This document shows, in pieces, positions 1 to 9,121 of a DNA stretch of 64,000 nucleotides (within the stretch, counting starts at the first letter, position 1; each line of letters opens with the position of its first letter). Source of the DNA: Liolophura sinensis (lineage: Eukaryota; Mollusca; Polyplacophora; Chitonida; Chitonidae); assembly GCF_032854445.1 (NCBI RefSeq), contig NC_088306.1, positions 7,377,924-7,441,923 of the forward strand, read 5' to 3'. The notes beneath the pieces were generated by a model that was given only the letters and a program-made list of their open reading frames with translations, made no database searches and was not told where the DNA came from. The position numbers and the translations under genes were made by a program.

Positions 1-285
1 GGTAAACCCGTCTCGACAGCTTTAACTAATCTTTCGGCTCAATGCTGTTTACATGCACCCAACAATTTATCTCCAAACCTTCAATGTTAACCAATGTTTA
101 TTCTTTTGTCTAGACAGCAGACATGTATCTAGTTACCCTGCAACAACTTTACGTTAAACCCCCACAGTCACTGCTTTTTTCATTGACAATGTTGACGTTA
201 CGGGAACTTTCGGTCATATTGTCTGATTGACCTTTCATGTATAACGGTATAACGGTAATACTGCAGCAATGGGTATTAACATAAT
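1..285. other. non-coding, nothing recognised
   Basis: No open frame of note, no repeat I can match elsewhere in the window, and no RNA gene. The stretch ends at the ATTT-type tail of the first SINE. Confidence 0.6.
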
Positions 286-392
286 TATTTATTTATTTAT
301 TTATTTCATTGATGGTTATGCCTTACTTAAGAATATTTCACTTCACCGACGGCGGCCAGCATTGTAGTGAGAGGAAACCCACGGCCATCCAT
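286..392 (-). mobile_element. SINE family A, 3' fragment
   Basis: The + strand begins with an ATTT repeat, which is the reverse complement of the family's tail, and runs on into the conserved core (AAGAATATTTCACTT, then CGGCGGCCAGCATT). The copy stops about 105 bp in, so the tRNA-like head is missing. It is therefore a 5'-truncated copy in minus orientation. The family is defined by the full-length copy at 5652-5929. Bases 393-738 to the right hold nothing recognisable. Confidence 0.75.
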
Positions 393-738
393 GAACATAC
401 TGTTATAAGTGCATGTACGATTCAGTTTTGGATGGCATGGGGTATGTTTTTCTATTCCAAAGAGAACACAAAGGAACTGTCTGTTTGTTTGGGTTCGGAG
501 ATAGGTGGCTTTAAACATAAAGACATGGGCCGCTAGTCGGACAGGAAGCCATATAATGTGTTAACAGTGTATTTTGTCTTTTTGCAGTGCGAACCCTTTT
601 ATACAGTGTGCTCAACAGGCTCACATTATTCCATTATCATGTAAAGAAATCGGAAAAAATATGAAATAAAAGTCAGCGTTATTCAGGAGATTCCAAATCC
701 CTGTATCATTATGTGAACTGGGTTGAAAGATATTTTGG

Positions 739-979
739 TTTGATTGATTTATTTGATTGGTGTTTTACGCCGTATTCAAGAATATTTCACTTATACGACG
801 GCGGCCAGCATTATGGTGGGTGGAAACCGGGCACAGCCCGGGGAAAACCCACGACCATCCGCAGGTTGCTGTAGGACCTTCCCACATACGGCCGGAGAGG
901 AAGCCAGCATGAGCTGGACTTGAACTCACAGCGACCGCATTGGTGAGAGGCTCCTGTGTCATTACGCTGCACTAGCGCG
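739..979 (-). mobile_element. SINE family A with 14-bp target-site duplication
   Basis: Long copy in minus orientation, from the ATTT tail through the conserved core into most of the tRNA-like head, ending in the GCTAGCGC-like segment. The 14-base sequence GAAAGATATTTTGG occurs at 725-738 and again at 980-993, directly flanking the element. This is the mark of LINE-machinery insertion and fixes both ends. The distal head containing the A box is missing, so the copy was 5'-truncated on insertion. Confidence 0.92.
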
Positions 980-1012
980 GAAAGATATTTTGGAGATTTA
1001 CAATAGATAAAA

Positions 1013-1380
1013 AGCCCAGACAAATCAGCCATGTGTTAACGACAGGGTCAGGACCTGTTGGCTGTTCGTTAAGGTCCTATACACTACACATCTCACGCGC
1101 CTTCTATTATCTTCAATAACACTTCCCCGAGATAGACTGCTACTCAGATCATATATTACAGTAAGTGAATGATCGTTCTCCGTGAAAACTTCCCTTAAGT
1201 AGGTGGCGAGACAGGATAATTAACTCAAGCTTAGACCCTCGTGTGATTTTCTCACATTGTTCAGTCTCCAGCACGGAATGATGTCAATCAAAAGTTTAGA
1301 GGTCCCGTTATATCAAGCTGCATTTAGAGGTTAGAGCCAGGCCATCGATTAATACCAGATAAGAATACCGCCTACCACCT
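1013..1380 (+). repeat. dispersed repeat, related to 6523-6900
   Basis: Collinear similarity to 6523-6900 over about 370 bp. It starts at CCCAGACAAATCA in both, shares a motif around GTTCGTTAAG.TCCTATA and ends near the CAGATAAG / CGGATAAG region. I judge it roughly 65-75% alike by eye. Both lie upstream of E-module relics, so this may be the left part of one long decayed element. No coding potential is visible. Confidence 0.6.
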
Positions 1381-2386
1381 GCCTGGATCTTCCAATTAAT
1401 GGCTTGGACCCTTTTATGGTCTAAGAGTGCCACACAAATTTCTAAATTCACGTTTGAATGACAACATAAATATTTAAAGCACACGTAAAAAGGTAAATAT
1501 TTATTGAGTACATGTATATCTGAAGTCGCAATTTACCATTTGTTGTTACTGTAACCACAATATCTGTTTGCCTTTTAATTTTGTTCCCCTCCATAATAAG
1601 CTAGATTTATCCAGGGTAGTTACTCGTCTGTTGGACAAACTTATTTTATGTTGATACAGTATGGCGGCATATTCAAAGCTAATTCTGTTGTGAGAAATAC
1701 GGCTTATAAGACTTAAAAACAGTCAGGGCATTCGCCGTAATTAGTTTTATGGATGTTGTCTAAGCACGGACGTAAAAATGAGGCAAAAACAACATAGAGT
1801 TGATTGTATGTAATAAATAGGTCACATTTTCGAAAACTATAACATATTTTCTCCACACGTATAGTTACTTTTCGCACAAAAAGGTTGCCTGTGTGTAAAT
1901 GTGTTCTTACTATGTTTTTTTTTTTATGTCTGGTTTAAACGGCGTCATGCACTTTGTTGTTGTTTGCCTTTTAAAAGTCATCGTTTACATTTTAAATGTT
2001 GTCGGCTACATTATAAAAGTTATTGTTCCCACGTCAAAAGTAAGTTCTGTAAGTCATTTTTCAATAAGTACACTGAACAACTGCATTCATGGGTCACTTC
2101 TGCAAGGTAGAACAAACCTCGACGGTTGTTGGAATAGGGTCGAGTTTCCTGTTAAAATATTAAATCTGCGAACCGATGTGTGCCAACACCATGTCTGCAT
2201 CATCAGTATAAGCCGACGACATACTTAAATACTGTAGACTCCTCCATAGAGCGTTAGTTTAAAATTAGTTTAAAACATGGACGGTACTTTATATTTGTAT
2301 AGCGTGTTCCAAAAGTGTGACATGATTAATTCCACTTAACACTGGGCTAAGAAAAGAACACTTGCAATCAGGGCGCACCTAAAATA
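1381..2386. other. non-coding, degenerate repeat sequence
   Basis: A 109-codon frame at 1899-2228 is T-rich, has no recognisable domain and starts in a poly-T context; I do not regard it as a gene. Near 2360-2380 a GGGCGCACCT motif recurs, as at 7270 and in related form at 3905 and 11670, so the end of this block belongs to the E-element relics. Confidence 0.45.

Positions 2387-2475
<89 letters not shown>
2387..2475. repeat. (AT)n microsatellite, about 89 bp
   Basis: Nearly uninterrupted AT dinucleotide run. It sits between the GGGCGCACCT motif and a D-module copy, so it probably expanded inside an older transposon relic. Confidence 0.95.
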
Positions 2476-2479
<4 letters not shown>

Positions 2480-2480
<1 letters not shown>

Positions 2481-2690
2481 TATTTTGAGTATTTCTAGAC
2501 CAGTGACGTCTGATAAATCGCAGTTAACATCACTATTTTTAAAAACTAATTCTTCTTAAACCATGGTGCTCGGGGACGTGTAAATGCATACTTTACATGA
2601 ACAGCTAGAGTAAAACCCTACTTGAAAACTGGCCGTATTTCACCCGTTACCAGCTATCACACTGTCGTCGCGATACCACACATCTGGTGT
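2480..2690 (-). mobile_element. D module, minus orientation
   Basis: About 200 bp matching 26150-26400 in the same orientation and the reverse complement of 25566-25760. Shared landmarks are GACGTCT, CATGAACAG.TAGA.TAAAACC, GGCCGTATTTCACC and CACACTGTCGTCG. These are the diverged arms of one transposon family (see 25566-26400). No protein is encoded. Confidence 0.65.
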
Positions 2691-3060
2691 TTTGGACAAG
2701 GCATGCATGTCAGAGGGACACGCAGGAAACGTATGCAATCTTTCTGTGATTTGTCTTTAATGTTGGTTTGGAAAATTAGCAATAAAGGCAAAACAAGGTT
2801 AAGCACAAATCACCAAAAAAACAAAGAAGGTAAGTGAGATAAGGAAATACTGGCTTTAATACAAGTCTTAATGACATTCTCGTTCTTTCGATGAAGCTGT
2901 CTACAAATATAGTCGACAACTTCCAGTTACTGGACCAGTGGAGAAAGATAAAATTGCTTTAAATGGTATCTATGTGGGTTATGGAGTCCATTTCGATGGA
3001 CTTCCAAAGAGTCTGTCTATGCGCAACGATAACGACCCAGACAATCTTTGAAGCACCTAG
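2691..3060. other. non-coding
   Basis: Holds a faint E-like stretch (GTTGGTTTGGAAAATTAG near 2762) and otherwise nothing I can name. Confidence 0.4.
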
Positions 3061-3278
3061 GTTAGCGCGCTAGCGCAGCGTAATGACCCAGGAGTCTCTC
3101 ACCAATGCGGTCGCTGTGAGTTCAAGTCCAGCTCATGCTGGCTTCCTCTCCAGCCGTACGTGGGAAGGTCTGCCAGCAACCTGCGGATGGTCGTGGGTTT
3201 CCCCCGGGCTGTGCCCGGTTTCCACCCACCATAATGCTGAGTACGGCGTAAAACACCAATCTAATAAATAAATAAATC
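3061..3278 (+). mobile_element. SINE family A with internal deletion
   Basis: Plus orientation. It starts inside the tRNA-like head (GGTTAGCGCGCTAGCGCAGC), retains the B box (GAGTTCAAGTCC) and ends in AATAAATAAATAAAT. About 30 bp of the core, normally GCCGCCGTCGTATAAGTGAA followed by TATTCTTG, is missing between GCTG and AGTACGG; other copies have a TG at each side of the missing part, so a small-homology deletion is likely. A short 62-codon frame inside it is a by-product. Confidence 0.88.
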
Positions 3279-3879
3279 TAAAACACCTATAAACAAGTGA
3301 AATGTGGTCGACCGGCCGTGTTGTTTCCTCTTTTTCATCGAGACTTGGTGCTATACATAAGCCAAAGTTTAAATGTTCAGTGGATTTATATTACATAAGT
3401 CAAACATAAGACGGTATAATTTTCTGTCATTCTGTGTATGGTACAGTAAATTATGCATTACAGTGTCTTGAAATCGCCTATGTTTCTGTTAATGTTTATG
3501 TTCCAGTGGAATTTAGAATCTCCCATATATTTCCCATAAATCTATCGAAAAGCTTAGTCCTTTGTTTTGATAGCACTTAACTCTTTTCGAATACACGTTT
3601 CCCATGGTTTGAACTTAAATATCTAAGTAATAAAACTTACTTGCCGGCCATTTGTAATACACAATATGTCCAGGTTACCGGTATTAGCTTTTCCAGCCTG
3701 TTGTATGCTCAGTTATCAAATAACGGCAAACATCGATAAGTTTTCTGCGAGCGTTGATGCGCGACAATGGATGGACAGCTAGTCTATAAGACGTGTGCTA
3801 AAGGTACACTGCCAACTGTTTCTAATACCGCTTAACCTGGGGCTAGGGGCCGTAGAGGTAGCCATGCTCATGACATCTG
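3279..3879. other. non-coding, nothing recognised
   Basis: No open frame over 60 codons with protein-like composition, and no clear repeat except possible weak similarity to the left flank of the E copy at 11641. Confidence 0.5.
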
Positions 3880-4206
3880 CATGATGCCTTTATGAACAGT
3901 TGCAATCAAAGTGCGACTGAGATACTTGTTTAATTGTTATTTGACCTGGAACTCATTCACGGACTACGAGTTTGAACTTTGATATGGAATTCATGCCTGG
4001 AATATCCACTGTCTGCCCGGCATCATTGAAAACTGATGACCGCTTTTCTTTTGTGTGTTACCGGCTTTATTTCTTATTTGTATAATTTCTTACATACCTT
4101 TGTCTTTGGGAGCTAGTGTTAAACGTTGGTTTGGAAATGGATCTTGCGATTATCGACATGGAACACCCTTGACGGAATAAGACTTGTATATGAATGTCGG
4201 ACATGA
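3880..4206 (+). mobile_element. E module, long well-preserved copy
   Basis: Aligns almost base for base with 11641-11977, from GCATGATGCCTTTATGAACAG through GGAATTCATGCCTGGAATAT to GTCGGAC.TGAC.CTTATA. I estimate close to 90% identity, far higher than other E fragments in the window. Landmarks of the family are CTTTGTCTTTGGGAG, TTGCGATTATCGAC.TGGAAC and GAATGTCGGACTTGAC. No intact reading frame is conserved between the copies. Confidence 0.8.
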
Positions 4207-4459
4207 CACTTATATGTACTCTTGCATAACCATCAAAGGTGTCACGATTTGCAGCAATTCCCTAATCACTCATGACATGTAGTCACAGAACGAGGTTTTC
4301 ACTCAATTAACTAAATCGAGCTCACTTGAAGAGGCTACATGTACTACTCTCAAACTACTGTAGGCCATAAAATATTGTGTAATGGTATATCAGAGCAGAT
4401 AATGATGTAAACTCTCTGTTGAACAAAATATCTTAACCCAGGTTTACGATTTCGAGCTG

Positions 4460-4565
4460 TAGTCTCTCAGGGTTGGAATAAAAACCTAAATGAGATAAAC
4501 TGACGAGGCAGTATTTCATCGCTTACATGTGACCATTTGCCAATGATCACACTGGTGCTCTGCTT
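4460..4565 (-). mobile_element. D module fragment
   Basis: Degenerate copy: a TAAAACCTAA-like start, a GTATTTCA.C.CTTA segment, CCATTTGCCAATGATCACAC, and a GTGCTCTGCTTTT end, in the same order as other minus-orientation D copies. Confidence 0.55.
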
Positions 4566-5645
4566 TTTTTTTGCTCTGGGCCGTAAGTCTTTTATTATAT
4601 CTTAAAGAGACTGTATGTATCAGAGAGAAAATAGGATGAACTCTTTGCTGACGTAAGAGATAGATCAGATTTTGACCTCAGGCTGTAAATGTCTGCATTT
4701 GGGAAGAATCTTCTTCTGAAAGTAAAATGCTTAATAATGAAAAACAAGAAAGTTGTTCTGACTTCATATGACTGGAGTAGTGCAATTTTAGCGTTACACA
4801 GGTTTTAATCTACCCTGTGACATAATCTGTAAAATTTTTTTAGAAAAATTATATTTTTTGTGTGTAAAAAAGAAGCGGTAATGAGTTTAATGTGAAGAAG
4901 GCAATCAATCAATTGTCCACTTACAAAATCAGTTACTGTCTTGTTCTAATGCAAAAAAAAAACAACCGGTGTTTAAATAAGCGGGTATTATATGTAAGTA
5001 AAAAAGAAACACATTGTGCAAAAGCGGCATATTTTTAAGTTTACTTTTAGGTGCAAACAAGAAGCTAGTGTGTCTCTTTTCCGCTATTGTTCCATGGTAA
5101 GATTACGGTCACCAGAGATGAAATTACATACCAGCTACCTCGAACTTGCTGGAACAACTTGCAGTTTTGATTATGAAGAACGACGATCGGGAATTTGACC
5201 TTTGTTATTGTTAGACCGGTTGAACTGGGATTCGGATAAACCGTTAAAAGAAAGTGCAATGTCAAATTCCTAAAGACCAGCTGCATTATTGAACTAACCA
5301 TCACAATACCTTAAACATATGTATATAACTGTAACGGAAAAGAGATACCGGGGAGTAGAAGTAGTCGCCAGTAGTTTTCTTTATAGACGGCAATTTTCTT
5401 TGTCCCAGTAATGACTGTACCTGGTGCAGTTACAAAGCTGATGTTAAACACTATGTGCACTGTGACACCAGAACCATACAGTTCAAAATAAGTTATCTAG
5501 ATAACTTTAACCATTCGGTTATTTCGTAAATGGATCCTTCCTCGACAGAGAAATGTACCTAGTTACCTTGAAAAACTTGAGTTGGCTAATGGTTGTTATC
5601 GTCGAGACGAGATTTAATTTGTAATCCGTCCCACAGAGACGTCTA
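4566..5645. other. non-coding, nothing recognised
   Basis: Short frames at 5016-5198 (+) and 5065-5304 (-) overlap each other, have no domain and no flanking signals. I see no gene here. Confidence 0.5.
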
Positions 5646-5651
5646 GACTTT

Positions 5652-5929
5652 TTATTTTTTTTTTTTTTTTTTTTTTTGATTGGTGTTTTACGCCGTACAC
5701 AAGAATATTTCACTTATACGACGGCGACCAGCATTATGGTGGGTGGAAACCGGGCAGAGCCCGGGGGAAACCCACGACCATCCGCAGGTTGCTGGAAGAC
5801 CTTCCCACGTACGGCCGGAGAGGAAGGCAGCATGAGCTGGTCTTGAACTCACAGCGACCGCATTGGTGAGAGGCTTCTGGGTCATTACGCTGCGCTAGCG
5901 CGCTAACCGACTAAGCCACGGAGGCCCCC
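5652..5929 (-). mobile_element. SINE family A, full-length copy
   Basis: The best full-length member, 278 bp in minus orientation. Read on the - strand: GGGGGCCTCCGTGGCTTAGT opens the tRNA-like head; the A box is TGGCTTAGTCGG (complement of 5907-5918) and the B box GAGTTCAAGACC (complement of 5839-5850). Next come the GCTGGCTTCCTCTCC linker, a conserved core with the self-complementary CCCGGGCTCTGCCCGG hairpin, and AAGTGAAATATTCTTG before a poly-A tail. GACTTT flanks it at 5646-5651 and 5930-5935, a short possible target-site duplication. The layout fits a Pol III SINE; membership in the MetaSINE superfamily is a guess. Confidence 0.92.
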
Positions 5930-5935
5930 GACTTT

Positions 5936-6522
5936 ATATTAAACTAACCGAAGTTGGAGGACGTTTGCTTGACAAAGGAGTGGGAACATTGCCTCCAGAG
6001 AGTAAAATCAAGCCCTTTTGAATTTTGTTTATGTGGCACTCAGTAGTACACATGACTACAGTGCAATAAAATAGAATCATTTTTCTCAGGGCACATAAAT
6101 TATGTTTCGTTTTTACATACCTAGGTACTTACATGGTAGAGATGACTAGCAGTACGAGGGTATAAATGTGTTTACTCTGTAGTTCGTATTTGGGCGAAAT
6201 CCTGGGGTTCTAACGAAAGTTGAATACACTGAGGAACAATGATTATATTACATATGACATTCTTACAAAACCCGAGTGAATTATAACTGATGAAAGGAGC
6301 TGTCAATCACACCAGAAACAATGTAATAAAGTATTGGTGGCGCCCTGTCAGCAGCTTTTCAAACCCCTAACAACATTTTGTTACATGTTGTCAGCAAATA
6401 GCAGACAATGTTGTTAGAAAGTCAACCTCGTTTAGCCTTTCAATCGGTCCGTCCCAAATGCCTTTGTTGGTAGATGAAATGGGTCGTAACTCGCAGACCA
6501 TTGCAGGCTTTTGTGAAATAAG
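5936..6522. other. non-coding, nothing recognised
   Basis: No plausible gene or matched repeat. The 87-codon frame at 6440-6703 on the - strand runs into the dispersed repeat that follows and looks accidental. Confidence 0.5.
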
Positions 6523-6900
6523 AACCCAGACAAATCAACCGAGTGTGATGGAAAGGGTTAGGGCATTTCGTCGTATTCGTTAAGATCCTATATACTACAC
6601 AGCTGAAGTGCCGTCTGAAGTGCCGTTTACACTCCACAATACATGTCACAGTGCCTGAAGATAGAGAAGCACTGAAATCACTGTCATGATAAACAGCTCC
6701 CACTGGTAATTCTCCCTAGGTTGGACAGGTTAATTATTTCACCCTTAGTTAGCACCTGTGTATTTTTCTCTGATACTGCTCGAATCTCCGGTATCAAAGG
6801 ATGCGGATTAAAGGTAAAGATGTGTCGTTTATCTCTAGCTGTATTTAGGGGTTAAAGTCAGAGCGCTTTTTAAGGCCGGATAAGCATAAGGACTCTAGCG
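6523..6900 (+). repeat. dispersed repeat, related to 1013-1380
   Basis: Second copy of the repeat described at 1013-1380, same orientation. It is followed, after about 370 bp, by GGCGCACCTCAGATATATAT near 7270 and an E module, the same order as at 1.0-2.4 kb, which supports a long composite element. Confidence 0.6.
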
Positions 6901-7374
6901 TATTTCTGGTAAACTGAAATAGTTATGAAGTATATCTGAAGAAGGAATTTCCCTACGCTGTTAGCATAGTTTCCAGGTCGATTCCAGCCAGTAACCCGTG
7001 AAACCATCTAAAGTGAAGCCCCCACAGACCAGTTATTTCCCACCATGTATTCCATACAGAACTTTTGCATCATCGATATAAGCAGAGGGCATTTTAACTC
7101 GCTCATCCATGAAAAGATTGGATGATGTTCAGAGCTTCAATTTCCACTCCGTATTTGACAACTCTAATTGGTATTTTAAAAAACTAGGAACTACCAACTC
7201 TTAACATTGTACTAGAATGACCAAGTGCTTACAAAATCTCCAAGCTGGAAACATAAACGGTTGAAATTAAGGCGCACCTCAGATATATATTTTGATTATC
7301 GACTACTTGTAAACTAGCACGATACACGACTTGAACACTTATTTTACTCATTCGCCTATACTGTTCTTATTCGT

Positions 7375-7560
7375 CTTTCCAACATCATTGAAACCTGTTT
7401 GCTCTTCCTTATGGCATGAACTCGTTTTAATTTCTTAGTTTATATACTTGCATATGTCTTTTGATTGTGTTGAACGTTGATTTTTGAATTAGCCTTGCGG
7501 TTAATGATCTGGAACGTCCATTTTGCTTGACGGCTGGTATACGCGTGTCGGTTTTGACGC
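7375..7560 (+). mobile_element. E module fragment
   Basis: Contains TCTTTCCAACATCATTGAAA, a CTTTTGATTGTGTTGAACGT segment, TTGCGGTTAATGATCTGGAA and GACGGCTGGTATACG in family order. Diverged, no reading frame. Confidence 0.6.
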
Positions 7561-7628
7561 CTTGATTATTTTCATTGAAAACACTCCTTTATGATTTAGG
7601 ATTAGTATACAAATGTCGTATGTAAATA

Positions 7629-7930
7629 TACCGGCCCGGATAGCACAGTTGGTAGAGCGTCCGCTTCGGGACCGGTAGATCCAGGATCAATCCTTGGTCG
7701 AGTCACACCTAAGACTTTAAAAGAGGAAGTTGTAACTTCCTCGCTTGGCGGGACGGCTTACTTGCCTTCGGTAAGTCGTCTCAGTGATGCAGCACTAAAT
7801 AAAAGAGCGGTGGAAATCCGTCCTGCAACAAGGAGGCACATTACACGTACATGCACCCTAATGATTCCTTCGTCGTCATATGACTGAAAAATTGTTGAAT
7901 ATGACGTTAAACCCCAAGCACTCACTCACT
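7629..7930 (+). mobile_element. SINE family B, full length with 12-bp target-site duplication
   Basis: A 302-bp element flanked by CGTATGTAAATA at 7617-7628 and 7931-7942. The head GGCCCGGATAGCACAGTTGG has a good A box (TAGCACAGTTGG, 7641-7652) and a B box (GGATCAATCC, 7684-7693), so it derives from a tRNA. The body includes an inverted pair around CTTACTTGCCTTCGGTAAGT. The tail ends TGACGTTAAACCCC followed by CTCA repeats. This head differs from families A and C, but the tail is shared with C. The insertion lies in an E module (ATACAAATGTCG at its left edge). Confidence 0.95.
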
Positions 7931-7942
7931 CGTATGTAAATA

Positions 7943-8734
7943 CGTGTAAACGCAAGACACGAATGTCATCCTGGCTTGGTAACGTTAGCATACTTAGTTC
8001 TTCTTCCCTTGGAACATGTTATATGTAGATTGCGTACTTTTCTGCCTGATGACAGGAACTTTTTAATGTCTCGCATCCGCTGCCTGAGCACGATGTATTT
8101 GGACACGCAGTGCAATTGCGATGTGATTTCTTTATAGTTTTGTGTTGAATGTTGTATTGGAAAATTTACAGAAACTGAAAGACCAATTTCTAAAGTTGTA
8201 TTAATCACAACTCACCAAAGACCTAAGGAAGTGTTTAGATATGAAATTATAACTAGGTTGTGTAAAAAGATGATGCCAGATAGACACAAGCAATACTGGA
8301 GACCTGTGACGTTCAACTCCAGTTGAAGCAGCTAGACACCACTGAGATATTGGGCAAGAGCAAAAAGATAAAACCGGTGAGTTTCTGAAGGGATCGATGT
8401 GGTAAACCCTAATTAGAAGTCCCTATAACTCTGGCTAGGCTCGGCAAGAACAAGGCAATTTACAGAAATCACCAAAACCTGGCCGACAGCATGATTTATC
8501 ATCTGTCGTTTGTGTGAGCACTGCGCTCTAGATCAGCTTCAGTGCAAATATTCCGCGGCATTTTGTCAAATAAGTCAACCTTCAGACGATATGATTTGAA
8601 CTCATTCAGTGTATCCAGGAAATTGAAGTTGACTGGACACAATACTCTACGTTCTTATAGTTTAGAAACGGAAAAAGCCCTATTTTCACAACCAAGACAG
8701 TAGACATAAGGAATGGTAGACAACCTATGACGGT
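7943..8734. other. non-coding, traces of E element
   Basis: Near 8130-8170 there is a diverged E-like string (GTGTTGAATGTTGTATTGGA). An 80-codon - strand frame at 7966-8208 overlaps it and has no recognisable domain. Confidence 0.45.
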
Positions 8735-8945
8735 AAAGCATGGTGTTTTTGCTTTTTATTATTTGTACCTTATCTTTGTATGTCATTCAGATATAAGTCA
8801 CAAATTCTGATTTTAACTATGTCTCACATATGCCTTTGCGTACAGATGTTTTAGGTTGTTTAGGAAATGCGTCTTGCGATTATTGACTGGAAACCCCCCT
8901 CTTGATTTACTAGTGGTATGCGAATGTCCGACTTGACACTCTGAT
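8735..8945 (+). mobile_element. E module fragment
   Basis: Family landmarks present in order: TTTTTATTATTTGTACCTTA, GGAAATGCGTCTTGCGATTA, TTGACTGGAAAC, and GTGGTATGCGAATGTCCGAC. Diverged from the 3880 and 11641 pair. Confidence 0.6.
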
Positions 8946-9069
8946 TTAAGGAAACGAAAAGCCAAAAGCACTTGGGCGATTCACATAGGCGACTCCAGCA
9001 ATTTTCTAGACATGGTCGACTGTACCAGTCCAACACGCAAAGATAAGGAGACCAACCGCCTAGGTCTAC

Positions 9070-9121
9070 GTATCTAGCCTTCAGGGATGTCAGAGCTCTG
9101 ACATCCCTGAAAGCTAGATAC
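9070..9121. repeat. 52-bp near-perfect palindrome
   Basis: The left arm GTATCTAGC..TCAGGGATGTCAGAG and the right arm CTCTGACATCCCTGA..GCTAGATAC are reverse complements with a single mismatch (9079 against 9112) and no spacer; the centre lies between 9095 and 9096. Such a structure would form a hairpin or cruciform. No matching copy was noticed elsewhere in the window. Confidence 0.95.

Noticed and set aside
1899-2228. 109-codon hydrophobic frame on +
   Set aside because: Starts in a poly-T context, low-complexity composition, second overlapping frame equally open; no signals.
5688-5885. 65-codon frame (and similar ones at 765-962, 3083-3271, 44805-45086)
   Set aside because: They share the same peptide because they are readings of SINE family A, which encodes no protein.
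7641-7693. Functional tRNA gene (A and B boxes present)
   Set aside because: It is the head of a SINE with target-site duplications; the cloverleaf arms do not pair well enough and the transcript would run into the SINE body.
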